DNA of 64,000 bases from positions 930,001-994,000 of the forward strand of contig OY761986.2 of assembly GCA_963665155.2 (NCBI GenBank). Direction: 5' to 3'. The DNA comes from UBA1141 sp963665155. GTDB taxonomy: Bacteria; Chloroflexota; Dehalococcoidia; Lucifugimonadales; UBA3495. The notes beneath the pieces were generated by a model, which saw nothing but the letters and a program-made list of their open reading frames with translations, ran no database searches and was not told the DNA's origin. The position numbers and the translations under genes are program-made. Positions within the stretch are counted from its first letter, which is position 1. Every line of letters begins with the position of its first letter. This document shows, piece after piece, positions 1-9,179 of this stretch.

Positions 1-775
1 TCGCCAACGTTGGGACGTACCAGGTGTCGTGCTCCAACAGAGTCAGGATACATTCCTCGTCCATTATGTAGCCGTGCTCAATCGTGTGCGCTCCGAGACG
101 GGCGGCTGATTTCACCGCCTCGGGATTGGTGGCGTGGGCCATGACTTTGAAGTCCCGCTGGCTACAAATAGCGAAGGCGGCTTCCAATTCTTCCCTAAGC
201 AAGAAAGAGTGGTGATGGCGGTCCCAGGCCGGACCCATGATACCGCCGCTTAGGTTGAGCTTGATATGGTCCACGCCGTTTTTCATTTGATCCCGAATCG
301 CTTGGACGAAGCCGTAGGGGCCGTCGCATTCCCGGGCATGGCCCGAGGTCAGGAAATGACCTCCGGTGGTGGTGAGGAAGTGACGGCAGGCGAAAACTTG
401 GGGCCCGGCCAGTTGGCCCGCAGCGAAAGTCCTCTTCCAGGCAACGTCCATGAAATTGGCTGCGCCGCCCGTGCGCACGCCGACTATGCCGGACTCGGTC
501 AAACCTTGCATCAGGTTTTGGCCGAACCGGGCGGTCTGTTCCGGGACACCCGGAACTGTCGGAGACGAGTATTCGGGGTGTATATGAATATCCCACAACC
601 CTGGCAAAAGATAGCCGCCTGCCAAGTCGATCACCAGAGCGTCTTGGGTAGCGGGCGACCGGCTGCCATCCAGAATTTCACGAATCCGGCCATTCTCAAC
701 AACTACGCTGGCTTCGGGGACCGGCGCCGGGCTAACGCAGTCGATGAGGTTGCAATTCGTCAGGACGAGGCGCAT
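1..775 (-). CDS. Amidohydrolase family protein (partial, N-terminal 258 residues)
   Basis: The reading frame starts at the ATG whose complement is at 773-775 and runs off the left edge, so only the N-terminal part is present. It is a metal-dependent amidohydrolase of the TIM-barrel superfamily. The metal motif H64-I-H66 follows the usual GLWD strand, K172 in DHIKLNLSGG is the likely carbamylated bridging lysine, and H214 (AHATN) and H234 (HTIEHG) sit where the third and fourth metal ligands belong. This pattern is that of imidazolonepropionase-like or prolidase-like amidohydrolases; the substrate cannot be told. It is transcribed away from the oxidoreductase gene at 927-2131, in the same direction, with a 150-bp gap. 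Confidence 0.85.
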   Translation of the reverse strand, partial: MRLVLTNCNLIDCVSPAPVPEASVVVENGRIREILDGSRSPATQDALVIDLAGGYLLPGLWDIHIHPEYSSPTVPGVPEQTARFGQNLMQGLTESGIVGVRTGGAANFMDVAWKRTFAAGQLAGPQVFACRHFLTTTGGHFLTSGHARECDGPYGFVQAIRDQMKNGVDHIKLNLSGGIMGPAWDRHHHSFLLREELEAAFAICSQRDFKVMAHATNPEAVKSAARLGAHTIEHGYIMDEECILTLLEHDTWYVPTLA

Positions 776-926
776 TTTATTCTCCGTATTTAGGGCAGAC
801 CTTCTAGCAGGTTATTCCAGGGTGAGGCAATAGTCTGAAACTTATCTCAAGCCTCAAAAAAATTTGCGAAAAATTTGCGAAAACTTCATGGGACGCTCTT
901 AAGCGAAAATTCATTGGCGGACGGGC

Positions 927-2131
927 TTAAGGTCTCCCGCTCACGCATCTGGCCGGGTCGGCCTCTACCAGGACTTGGGGTCGGTGCCCAGTGTGGATAT
1001 ATTCGGCCAGCAATTTCGCGGCCATTGGCCCTCGGCCAAATCCGGACGAAGCCAAGCCGCCCACAATGAATAGGTTCTCGCGATCTGGAATGTTGCCGAT
1101 TATTGGCTTGCCGTCCAGGGAAAAAGGCATTACTCCCGACCACGTCCGCACTATGGGCAACTGCGCGACTAGGGGAATTATCTCCGCAACATGACACTTA
1201 TTCACCTCAATGCCGTCTGTGTCTACCTTTTGCTCAAACCCAAGAACTTCCGGTCGCCGCCGAAGACTATCTCTCCGGTCTTGGTCTGACGCCCATAGAG
1301 GTGCCTGGTAGTCCTTTTGCCGTCCCGGTGGGTCAGTTCCGGTGGGGCGCTGTGCGCACCTGAGCCGGACGATTCGGCGTACCAACTGGATTCCGATTCA
1401 ACAGCGGTCATAACGTGATGCAACCGGGGAGGAAGTACTCCCGTGGCCCACATCTGGCCACGGACAGGCACGATGGGTATTGTCAGACCAAGCATACTTC
1501 CCAGCGGCCCGCACCACGCTCCCGCCGCTAGGACCAAGGTGCCAGCCCGGAATTCATCATCCAGCGTCAAAACGCTCCAGGAGCTATCACCCAGCGGTAT
1601 CAATTCGGTTACCGGACTGTTGGTCAGCACCTCTACCCCGCTGCTTTGGGCCGCAGCGGCAAATCCCCGGGTCGCTTTAACCGGGTCCGCTTGGCCTCGA
1701 CCGGGAACGTGAATAAAACCCAACAGATCCGGGCTCGCTTCCGGTTCGATGGAGCGAGACTCTCTGGGGGAGAGGAGCTCCAAGTCGTACCCTAGAGACT
1801 TGAGTTGCAGGACTTTGGCGCAACCGAACTCGTATTGGGCTTGGGATTGAATGGCTTGCAAACCACCGGATTGACGGAACTTAATATCATAGCCCAGACC
1901 GATTTGCAAGTCCTTAAAAAGCTCCAAGCTGCCCATGGTCAGGTAGGAGCGAAGGTCTGGAGAGTTGCCCCAACCGATGCCACCCAGGCCGCCAGCATTT
2001 ACGCCCGAGGCCTCCGAAGCGATTTCACCACGCTCCAGCACAGTCACCCGGCGGCCATGCTGGCCCAGGTAGAATGCTGTGCACACGCCAGCGATGCCGC
2101 CGCCGATTATCAAAACATCGGATTCTGTCAT
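927..2131 (-). pseudogene. FAD-dependent oxidoreductase (DAO family), one frameshift
   Basis: Starts at 2131 with the dinucleotide-binding motif GGGIAG and continues as a D-amino-acid-oxidase/sarcosine-oxidase-type flavoprotein for about 290 residues. Near 1250 the frame ends in LGLSKR, while the next frame carries the expected remainder: PEVLGFEQKV, then the C-terminal FAD motif SSGFGRGPMAAKLLAEYI, ending at 927. Adding one G in CCGGAAG (complement of about 1249-1253) restores a continuous protein of about 400 residues reading GGDREVLGFEQ. Everything else is intact, so this is either a very recent mutation or a one-base sequencing error in a G run. The enzyme would oxidise an amine or amino acid; substrate unknown. 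Confidence 0.8.
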
Positions 2132-2536
2132 ATCTCCTCACCGCAAGCTGCCGGTGCAAAAACTGGTGCTCTAGTTTCTTGCGCTATTAGCCGCCTCAAC
2201 CAGGACTTCAAATCTTTAAGATGGGGAAGCGTCACGAGTATCTCGGTCGACGCCATCAATATACGGATGGCCAGAGGCGTTTACAAGCGGTCAAAGGAAG
2301 ACTTATTCGCGGTGCTACCTATTTGCCGTCAGATTGGCCCAATTTCGCTCAGCTCGTCACACCGCCATGGAGCGAAGTCGGCCCACTAGGTTAAACACGA
2401 TGGGAACTCGCGCACCAACGCAGACGCCATACGGCTCAGTAGGCAACTCGTTTCTAAAAGGAAACATCCTAAACTGATCCCAAGGTGAAAACTACATAAA
2501 GCTAAATCGGCAGAGGAGTTGCGTTAGTCTGTAAAG
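2132..2536. other. Intergenic, no gene seen
   Basis: About 400 bp between the oxidoreductase start and the transposase relic. I see no coding frame with recognisable protein, no strong hairpin and no tRNA. It may hold the promoter of the leftward oxidoreductase gene, but no clear -35/-10 pair stands out. Confidence 0.5.
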
Positions 2537-3513
2537 GAAGTCGGGTGGCGGTGTGTTGAGTAATAGGGATATAAGGCGACTCCTCGAACGGTGGCGACTG
2601 AGTGTAGGCGACGTACGAGAGCGGATGTATCGAGCGGTGACAGCCCGGGAGCGGGAACGCTCTTGGCCCAAGGTTGGACCGCATTGGTGGTATCCGAGGC
2701 GTTAGAACGGGAGCCCACGCCATCGGCACATTGGTCGCTGCCTTCAGCGACAACGGTCCCACAGCCATTGCCTTCCAGCAGCCGGGTGGTTCTCGCGCCC
2801 TCGGCGGGAGCCAGCAAGCCCAACTGAAGGCAGCGATACAGGCTCTGCCCGAAAAGGCGGGAGGCCTTCGTGACGGCGTATGCCGGACTCCTCGTAGAAG
2901 CGCGACAACTGGGGGCGGAAATCTTCTTCGCCGACGAGGCCCATTTCCGGGCGGATGCGGACCTCAGGGGGAAATGGGTACTCAAAGGAGAGCCAGCGCT
3001 GGTAGATTCGACCAGCCCCCGGTGGGGTGAAAAAGCGAGTTATGATGCGGCGGTGTGCCTGGAAACCGGCGAGGTGGAGAATATGGAACTGCAGGGGTAC
3101 AGCAACGCCGAAACTTCCACCGCCTTCCTGAAGCCAATACGGGAAAAGCAAAGCAACTACGGGAAAAGCACTCCGGACCACTGAACGTCGTCTGGGACAA
3201 CGCTCCAGCCCATCATGGTGATGCCGTGCGTACCTACCTGGCTACCCCCGGCTCGCGCCAGCGATGATTTCAATGCTGCCGAAGCGATCTGGGACTGGGT
3301 ACGCGAAGAGGTCACCGCGAACTTATGCTTGGGCGCCAAAGCCGCGGTGCAGGAAAAATACACTTCTTCTCCCAGTTGGCTTACCGGAGAGATGAGGTCA
3401 AACAACGGCGTCAGACCGCCTTGCAAGCGCGGGCAGAGGAACTCCTCCTCAGGGGTGCTCAAGCCAGTTTTTATTTTGCTATCCATGTAGATCCCACTTT
3501 GGCATTAGTTTAG
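2537..3513 (+). pseudogene. IS630-family transposase relic
   Basis: Pieces of one IS630 transposase lie in order across all three forward frames: a helix-turn-helix part (AQGWTALVVSEALE near 2655-2700, then GTLVAAFSDNGPTAIAF near 2715-2770), a long catalytic piece at 2870-3150 with IFFADEAHFRADADLRGKW, then NVVWDNAPAHHGDA near 3186-3228, then DFNAAEAIWDWVREEV near 3268-3315, and the terminal HVDPTLALV ending at 3513. D, D and E catalytic positions can be traced, but at least four frameshifts and deletions separate the pieces, including loss of the loop before DFNAAEAIWDW and of much of the region between the HTH and the first Asp. No terminal inverted repeats were found. The element is dead. 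Confidence 0.85.
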
Positions 3514-3535
3514 GACGTGAATCTTGCCGGACCGA

Positions 3536-4699
3536 TTAAGCCTTTTGAAGCGCAGCAGTCAAACCTGTGATCACTTGGCTTATTTCTTCGATTGCGAGTT
3601 GGATTTCTTTGTCCGTGGTAAAACGGCCGACGGAGAATCGCATGGTGCCCATCGCGTACTCTAAAGGAACGTTCATGGCTTCCAACACGCTGGAGACTTC
3701 CACTCGGTCGCTGTGACAAGCAGCACCCGCCGAGGCGGCCACGCCTTTTAGACCGTCCAAAATTTGGTTGGCTTCAAGGTTCTTGAAGCTCATGCTGGAA
3801 GTATTGGGCAAGCGTTTTTCCGGGTGACCGTTTACCCTAGAACCGGGGAATCGGTCCAGCAGCCCGGATTCCAGTTGGTCTCGCATTTTGCGCATGTGGT
3901 CCTGATAATGGGTCAGGTTCTGATGGATCAACTGACAAGCCTTGCCCAGGCCAACTATCTCGATGACGTTTTCCGTGCCAGCCCGCCAGTTCATTTCGTG
4001 GTTGGCCCCGTGCATCAGTTTCTCGAGCTTCACGCCGGTTCTAATATAAAGGACGCCGATGCCCTTGGGAGCGTACAACTTGTGGCCAGCTACGGTAAGC
4101 AGGTCAACCCCCAAATCGTCCACATTCACTGGAATCTTGCCGATGGACTGGGCGCAGTCGGCGTGGACCAGCACGCCCTGCCGGTGGGCAATGTCGGCGA
4201 TTTCCCGGATGGGCTCCACCGTGCCGACCTCGTTATTCGCGTGCATTACCGTCACCAGCACCGTTTCGCCGGTAATGGCCTCGGAAACCTGCCTGGGGTC
4301 CAGCCAGCCGAATTGGTCGACGGGCAGGTAGGTAATTCTGCTGGTATTTGGTCCGCCGTCCTTCCCTTCAAGAAAACGGCAAACTTCTATTACCGCCGGG
4401 TGTTCCACAGCGGAGGTAATAATGTGCTTGCCCTTGGCCCGGTACGCGCCGGCCACCCCTTTGATGGCGTAGTTGTTGGCCTCGGTGCCGCCACTGGTGA
4501 ATACCACCTCTTGGGGTAGACATGCAAGCATTTCCGCAATGCGACCTCTGGCCTCGCCCACTGCGTCGTGGGTTGTCACACCCAAGGCGTGGCTGCTCGA
4601 AGGATTGCCGTAGTGCTGGTGAACGAAGGGCAGCATTGCTTCGGCGACTTGAGGGTCGATGGGCGTGGTAGCGTTGTAATCCAGATAGATTGGATCCAT
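3536..4699 (-). CDS. Cysteine desulfurase / selenocysteine lyase-like (NifS family)
   Basis: A 387-residue fold-type I PLP enzyme. N-terminal YLDYNATTPIDP and GNPSSSHALG are typical of NifS/IscS; K207 in AGHKLYAPKG is the PLP lysine and the catalytic cysteine is C328 in GAACHSD. The enzyme removes sulfur from cysteine as a persulfide for Fe-S cluster, thiamine or tRNA thiolation. The GAACHSD active-site loop and the following FSVGRFTT resemble selenocysteine lyases more than IscS (GSACTSG), so selenocysteine as substrate is an alternative. No scaffold (iscU/sufU) or selenoprotein genes are adjacent. The gene is divergent from the amidohydrolase at 4997. A good match over the full family length. 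Confidence 0.9.
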   Translation of the reverse strand: MDPIYLDYNATTPIDPQVAEAMLPFVHQHYGNPSSSHALGVTTHDAVGEARGRIAEMLACLPQEVVFTSGGTEANNYAIKGVAGAYRAKGKHIITSAVEHPAVIEVCRFLEGKDGGPNTSRITYLPVDQFGWLDPRQVSEAITGETVLVTVMHANNEVGTVEPIREIADIAHRQGVLVHADCAQSIGKIPVNVDDLGVDLLTVAGHKLYAPKGIGVLYIRTGVKLEKLMHGANHEMNWRAGTENVIEIVGLGKACQLIHQNLTHYQDHMRKMRDQLESGLLDRFPGSRVNGHPEKRLPNTSSMSFKNLEANQILDGLKGVAASAGAACHSDRVEVSSVLEAMNVPLEYAMGTMRFSVGRFTTDKEIQLAIEEISQVITGLTAALQKA

Positions 4700-4996
4700 G
4701 TCATTTCAGTCCGATAATCGATTAATAAGTCTGTTAATAACCTGTGGCAAGGAGCATTCGTCCTCCAAACACAGTCACTTTACCCGGGTCTGTTCATCGG
4801 CCATTCCAGGGGTCTTGTGTAGCCTTGTGTGGCCTTCTACTAAAACATCTGGCAAAACATCTGGAGAGAACGACTTAGGAAAACGTTTGTGCTCCGGTCT
4901 GCGGTATGGTAATTTTGGGAAGCTTCGGGAAGTCATGATTTTTTATTAATTTGCCGGACCGTCAAAATCCGAGCAAGTAACAGGTTTGGAGGGTCG
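4700..4996. promoter_or_regulatory. Divergent intergenic region
   Basis: 297 bp between two divergent genes, so promoters for both must lie here or nearby. Visible short tandem duplications are AAACATCTGG twice (about 4842-4863) and CCTTGTGTRG twice (about 4818-4835). No consensus -35/-10 pair can be assigned with confidence. Confidence 0.35.
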
Positions 4997-6556
4997 ATGT
5001 TAGATCTACTATTGAAGGACGCTCGAGTAGTCGACGGTACCGGGCAGACTTGGTTTCGCGCCAGCGTCGGCGTCGAGGGAGACCAAGTTACCATAACGCG
5101 GGGCGACACTTCCTCAATACAGGCGTCACGCATCATCGACGCCAGCCGTTACGTGGTCTGCCCCGGCTTTATCGACATGCACTCCCACTCGGAACTAATG
5201 ATGCTGGCCGACCCTCGCCACGAGGCCAAGGTCCGGCAGGGTGTCACCACCGAACTATTGGGTCTGGACGGTCTGTCCTATGCGCCAACGTCCCCTGCCA
5301 AGCTGGAACAACTGCTTACCTACCTGGCGGCGGTAAACGGGACTCCGCCTCCGGGAGTTCGTTGGGGCACGGTGAAGGAGTTCCTGGACTTGTTTGATGA
5401 CCGGGTTGCTTGCAACGTAGCCTACATGGTGCCCCATGCGGCAATCCGCGTTGAGGCCATGGGCTGGGAAGACCGGTTGCCCACCCAGCCGGAGGTGGAC
5501 CGGATGCGGGAGTTGGCAATCCAGGGTATGCGGGACGGGGCCTTCGGGTTCACCACCGGCTTGACCTACCCTCCCGGAGCCTACAGTGACACCAACGAAC
5601 TGGTGTCGGTATGTGACGCAATCAAAGATTTGGGCGGCATTTACATGACCCATGCTCGCTATAGTCTGGGAGACGGATTGTTGGACCCGTTCCGGGAAGC
5701 GGTAACCATAGGCCGTCGTGCTGGGGTGCCGGTGCACATTTCTCACTATCACAATCCGGTTGATGGCATGGGACAACAGATGATAGACCTGGTGGACGAG
5801 GGACGAAATGAGGGCATCGACGTAACCTTCGACCAGTATCCCTACGCTGCGGCCAGCACCGTCTTGCACTCCCTGCTCCCGTACTGGGTACACGCTGGCG
5901 GACCGTCTGCGCTGCTTCAGCGGCTACAGGACCGCAACATCAGGGAGCAGATTGGCGACTCGGTTAACCCCATGTGGGGCTTGACGCTAGACCACTACAT
6001 ATTTAGCCACGTAGGCTCCGACAAGAATAAAGAGTGGGAAGGCCGCTCGCTGACTGACCTGGCCAAAGCCCAGAGCAAGACCATGGTGGACACAATCTGC
6101 GATTTCCTTATCGAAGAGAACTTGGAGGTCGCCTTTGTGGCCCGCACCGGCAACCCGGACAACATCCGGACCATCGCCCAGCATCCGGCGCAGATGGTGG
6201 GCTCCGACGGCATTCTGACCGGCGAAATGCCCAATCCCAGGACGTACGGCACATTTCCCTATGTTTTAGGCCAATTTGTGCGGGAAGAAGGGCTCTTGCG
6301 GATGGAAGACGCAATACGAAAAATGACGTCCATGCCAGCCCAGCGATTGGGCCTGAAAGACCGGGGCATACTTAGGGACGGCATGAAGGCCGACATAGTG
6401 GCTTTTGACCCGGACCGGGTGGAGGCCAAGGCCACATTCGACGATCCCAAACAATATCCCGAAGGCATAGATTACGTGGTGGTCAATGGCAAGCTAGTGG
6501 TGGACAACGGCGTCCATACAGGAGCATTGCCGGGCCGGGCGCTGCGCTCGCAGTAG
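4997..6556 (+). CDS. N-acyl-D-amino-acid deacylase family amidohydrolase
   Basis: 519 residues with a GGAGG ribosome site 5 bp before the ATG. It begins with the beta-sandwich strand DLLLKDARVVDGTG; the metal motif is H62-S-H64, and MVGSDG carries the catalytic Asp typical of D-aminoacylases, which release D-amino acids from N-acyl-D-amino acids. Canonical D-aminoacylases have a bridging cysteine in GNCGFS; here the same place reads GLDGLS (D91), a variant subgroup in which Asp replaces Cys. The C-terminal strand KADIVAFDPDRV closes the sandwich. It precedes two acyl-CoA dehydrogenase genes in the same direction, but a 175-bp gap with a repeat element separates them. Family is sure; exact substrate is not. 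Confidence 0.85.
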   Translation: MLDLLLKDARVVDGTGQTWFRASVGVEGDQVTITRGDTSSIQASRIIDASRYVVCPGFIDMHSHSELMMLADPRHEAKVRQGVTTELLGLDGLSYAPTSPAKLEQLLTYLAAVNGTPPPGVRWGTVKEFLDLFDDRVACNVAYMVPHAAIRVEAMGWEDRLPTQPEVDRMRELAIQGMRDGAFGFTTGLTYPPGAYSDTNELVSVCDAIKDLGGIYMTHARYSLGDGLLDPFREAVTIGRRAGVPVHISHYHNPVDGMGQQMIDLVDEGRNEGIDVTFDQYPYAAASTVLHSLLPYWVHAGGPSALLQRLQDRNIREQIGDSVNPMWGLTLDHYIFSHVGSDKNKEWEGRSLTDLAKAQSKTMVDTICDFLIEENLEVAFVARTGNPDNIRTIAQHPAQMVGSDGILTGEMPNPRTYGTFPYVLGQFVREEGLLRMEDAIRKMTSMPAQRLGLKDRGILRDGMKADIVAFDPDRVEAKATFDDPKQYPEGIDYVVVNGKLVVDNGVHTGALPGRALRSQ

Positions 6557-6560
6557 CGTT

Positions 6561-6711
6561 CAGCAATCAGCTTTCAGCCGTCTACGTTAAGTCATGTCCT
6601 CTGTTGCGTGCATTCTCGCTATCGGGCATAATCGTCTATCGTGGACTATCAATAAACGGGCACGACCAACGTACCAAAAAAGCTGAACGCTGACGGCTGA
6701 ATGCTGTCAGC
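6561..6711. repeat. Intergenic element with inverted heptamer-like arms
   Basis: The left arm (6561-6582) has AATCAGC/TTTCAGC-type heptamers and the right arm (6681-6711) has NGCTGAN heptamers in reverse orientation. The best pairing is 6568-6582 with 6692-6706 (14 of 15). About 100 bp of unrelated sequence lies between. The element occupies almost the whole gap between the deacylase and the first acyl-CoA dehydrogenase. Same architecture as the elements at 14785, 44329 and 48201. Confidence 0.65.
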
Positions 6712-6731
6712 TAATTCCCCGGAGGTAGAAC

Positions 6732-7964
6732 ATGGACTTTGAACCCACCTATACAAAAGAGCAAGAAAATTTCCGGCTGGAAGTCCGGGCCTGGCTGACG
6801 GAAAACGTTCCCAGCGGCATAGTGCATCCACCGGACCCCATCGACCTCACTTATGAGCAATACCAGTTGCGCCGGGATTTGGGCCGCAAGCTGGGCGAGA
6901 AGGGCTGGCTCTGGCCGACCGCCCCAGTAGAGTACGGCGGCGGTGGTCTGTCTCTGGACTATTCGGTGGTTATTGAGGAAGAGATAGACAGCTTCGGCAT
7001 GACTTTGCCCCCATACTACGACTCGGGTGGAAAGTTGGGCGGAGCTTCCATCTTGGTCTGGGGGTCGGAAGAGCAAAAGCAGTTCTTTTTGAACAAGATA
7101 TTCAAGGGCGAAGTCCGCACCTGGCAACTCCTGTCCGAGCCCGAGGCTGGGTCCGACTTGGCCAACGTCAAGACCACCGCTATCCGTGATGGCGACGACT
7201 ACGTAATCAACGGGCAGAAGATTTTCGTGGGTAGCGGTCTGGGTTGCGACTACATGTGGACCATCACCGTTACCGACACCGAAGCCAAGCGCCACGAAAA
7301 CCTAGGTTGGTTTATGATACCTGCCGATTTGCCTGGCATAACCATTCAGCCCATGGACCTGTTGATTTCCGGCGGAGAATCAGGGGCTGGATCGGGCGTC
7401 AAGAACACTGTGTTCTTCGACAATGTGAGAGTACCCGCTTTCAACATTGTCGGCGGTGAAAATCAAGGCTGGAAAGTTGCCACGACCCACTTGGAGTTGG
7501 AGCACGGCACCGGCGGCCGCATCGCTAGAAATTGGCTGGTGGACCGTATGTTTGATTACTGCCAGACCACTCAGTACCGGGGCGAGCCTTTGGCCAAAGA
7601 CCCGGAGGTGCGAAGCAAGCTGGTGGACATTTACATTGATGCGGAAATAAGCCGTCTTTTCAACTTGCGAAACTATTGGATGCGTCACAGCGGCGCAAAC
7701 ATAACCTACGAAGGTCCTCAAGCCTCGTATTACAGGAAAACCTCGGGGCTGCGTCAGGCGACGGCAATTTTAGATATCCTGGGTCCGGTGGCGCTGACCT
7801 ACGACCCCGAATTGGGAGCTGTAGAAGGCCATGTGGAAGCCTATATGCGGTCGGCCTTGATAGCGCTACATCCCGGCGGCACCACCGACATACAGAAAGT
7901 AATTATGGCCCGGCGCATCGGTATCGGACGTGAAGTTAGGGAAAAAGCAGGAGCGCTAGCATAA
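6732..7964 (+). CDS. Acyl-CoA dehydrogenase family protein
   Basis: 410 residues, started by an ATG 9 bp after GGAGG. The three-domain flavoenzyme fold is evident: N-terminal alpha domain (YTKEQENFRLEVRAWL), beta-barrel FAD region with LSEPEAGSDLANVKT near residue 135-150, and a C-terminal alpha domain ending HPGGTTDIQKVIMARR. These enzymes make an alpha,beta double bond in acyl-CoAs and pass electrons to ETF. The next gene (8025) is a second, shorter family member; the pair resembles heteromeric steroid/alkyl-chain acyl-CoA dehydrogenases whose two subunits are adjacent, but both copies look full length. The substrate is not predictable. Confidence 0.9.
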   Translation: MDFEPTYTKEQENFRLEVRAWLTENVPSGIVHPPDPIDLTYEQYQLRRDLGRKLGEKGWLWPTAPVEYGGGGLSLDYSVVIEEEIDSFGMTLPPYYDSGGKLGGASILVWGSEEQKQFFLNKIFKGEVRTWQLLSEPEAGSDLANVKTTAIRDGDDYVINGQKIFVGSGLGCDYMWTITVTDTEAKRHENLGWFMIPADLPGITIQPMDLLISGGESGAGSGVKNTVFFDNVRVPAFNIVGGENQGWKVATTHLELEHGTGGRIARNWLVDRMFDYCQTTQYRGEPLAKDPEVRSKLVDIYIDAEISRLFNLRNYWMRHSGANITYEGPQASYYRKTSGLRQATAILDILGPVALTYDPELGAVEGHVEAYMRSALIALHPGGTTDIQKVIMARRIGIGREVREKAGALA

Positions 7965-7982
7965 CGGCAAGAACTTACGGCC

Positions 7983-8008
7983 AGCTATCAGCCCTACGAC
8001 TGATAGCT
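7983..8008. repeat. Short perfect hairpin of the heptamer family
   Basis: AGCTATCAG, an 8-base loop, then CTGATAGCT: a perfect 9-bp stem in the 60-bp gap between the two acyl-CoA dehydrogenase genes. The arms use the same NGCTGAY unit as the larger intergenic elements. There is no T-run after it, so it is not a typical intrinsic terminator; it could act as an mRNA-stabilising structure. Confidence 0.6.
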
Positions 8009-8024
8009 ATTACGGAGAGGAAAA

Positions 8025-9146
8025 ATGGACTTGGCTCTGACTCCGGAACAGGAAATGCTAAAGGCGGCGGTGCGCCGCTTCGTGCAACAGGAATACCCCA
8101 AAGAAACCCTGCTGCAGATGGCGGCTACGGGCAACTCCTGCCCTTCGGAGCCGTGGAGCAACCTGGCGGCCACCGGTTGGCTGGGAATCGCTATTCCCCA
8201 AGACTATGGCGGGGAGGGAGGGTCGCTGACGGATGCTGGCGTGCTGTTCGAAGAACTGGGCCGCGGACCGGTACCGGGACCTCACCTGAGCTCTGCCCTT
8301 CTTGGAGCATTCACCGTTTTAGCCGGCGGCACCGAGGCCCAAAAGCAAGAATGGCTACCTCTGCTGGCCAAAGGTGAGCGGTCCCTGGTCTTGGCCGTTA
8401 CCGAAGCCGACTACGGATGGGATGCCCAAGACGTGCGTTTGGTGGCTGCTGTTGATGGTGACGGCTACCGCTTAAACGGCGCCAAAAGTTACGTTTTTGA
8501 CGGCGTGTCGGCCACACACTTCCTGTGCGCCGTGCGTGCTGAGGACAACGGTCATGTGGGCCTGGTTTCGGTGCCCGCCAACGCTGCCGGTGTTACCGTC
8601 CGCTCCCTGCCGGGTTTTTCTTGGAACCTGTCCGAGGTCAAGCTGGACAATGTTGCGGTGGAAAAGGCCGACCTGCTGGGGTTGTCCTTCGAGTCGGGTT
8701 GGGATGCGTTTCAAGAGGCTGCCGCCCGCACCACACCTGTGCTCACCGCTTTCCAGGTAGGAGGTTGTCAGGCCGTATACGAAATGTCGGTGGAATACAG
8801 CCGCACCCGGATTCAGTTCAGTACGCCGATAGGGCGCTTCCAGAGGGTGCAGGATCACGTGATCAACCTGGTCAACCAGTTGGACGCAGCCCGCTGGACG
8901 GCATATGAAGCTCTGTGGAAGCTGGACACCGACCGCTATGCCGCCGACGCGGTGCACTTGGCCAAAGCCGTCGGGTCCGAGGCCTATTATCAGGCCTGCA
9001 ACCACGCCCACGAGGTTCATGCCGGTGTTGGCAGCATGACCGAATACGGTCTTACCCTACACACTACAGCGTCCCGAACCCTCTACCACTATCTGGGTGA
9101 CCCCCGCTACCATCGTCGGCTACTGGCCGACGCCTTGGGCTTGTAG
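8025..9146 (+). CDS. Acyl-CoA dehydrogenase family protein
   Basis: 373 residues with GAGAGG ahead of the ATG. It has the family pattern LALTPEQEMLKAAVRRF, then IAIPQDYGGEGGS, then AVTEADYGWDAQDV and SRTRIQFSTPIGRFQRVQ in the C-terminal domain. It follows 60 bp after the first acyl-CoA dehydrogenase and is probably co-transcribed. The end of this gene, DALGL plus the stop codon, lies in a 42-bp sequence that recurs at 10419-10460 on the far side of a toxin-antitoxin island, so the gene's 3' end may be an insertion target that was kept intact. Function in the same oxidation pathway as its neighbour is an inference. Confidence 0.9.
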   Translation: MDLALTPEQEMLKAAVRRFVQQEYPKETLLQMAATGNSCPSEPWSNLAATGWLGIAIPQDYGGEGGSLTDAGVLFEELGRGPVPGPHLSSALLGAFTVLAGGTEAQKQEWLPLLAKGERSLVLAVTEADYGWDAQDVRLVAAVDGDGYRLNGAKSYVFDGVSATHFLCAVRAEDNGHVGLVSVPANAAGVTVRSLPGFSWNLSEVKLDNVAVEKADLLGLSFESGWDAFQEAAARTTPVLTAFQVGGCQAVYEMSVEYSRTRIQFSTPIGRFQRVQDHVINLVNQLDAARWTAYEALWKLDTDRYAADAVHLAKAVGSEAYYQACNHAHEVHAGVGSMTEYGLTLHTTASRTLYHYLGDPRYHRRLLADALGL

Positions 9147-9148
9147 GC
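9107..9148. repeat. Direct repeat, left copy (3' end of acyl-CoA dehydrogenase gene)
   Basis: 42 bp starting CTACCATCGTCGGC, covering the last codons and stop of the dehydrogenase gene. It matches 10419-10460 at 41 of 42 positions (T at 9121, A at 10433). The pair brackets a 1.27-kb segment with an unknown gene and a toxin-antitoxin pair and resembles an attachment-site duplication. Confidence 0.85.
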
Positions 9149-9179
9149 ATGGCATAGGGCCAAGTCTTGCGGAGGCAAC

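Noticed and set aside
3764..4519. A long open frame antisense to the cysteine desulfurase gene
   Set aside because: It mirrors the codon structure of a well-supported gene on the other strand and has no recognisable protein. The same holds for long antisense frames over glpK, fhs, metH and the M1 aminopeptidase.
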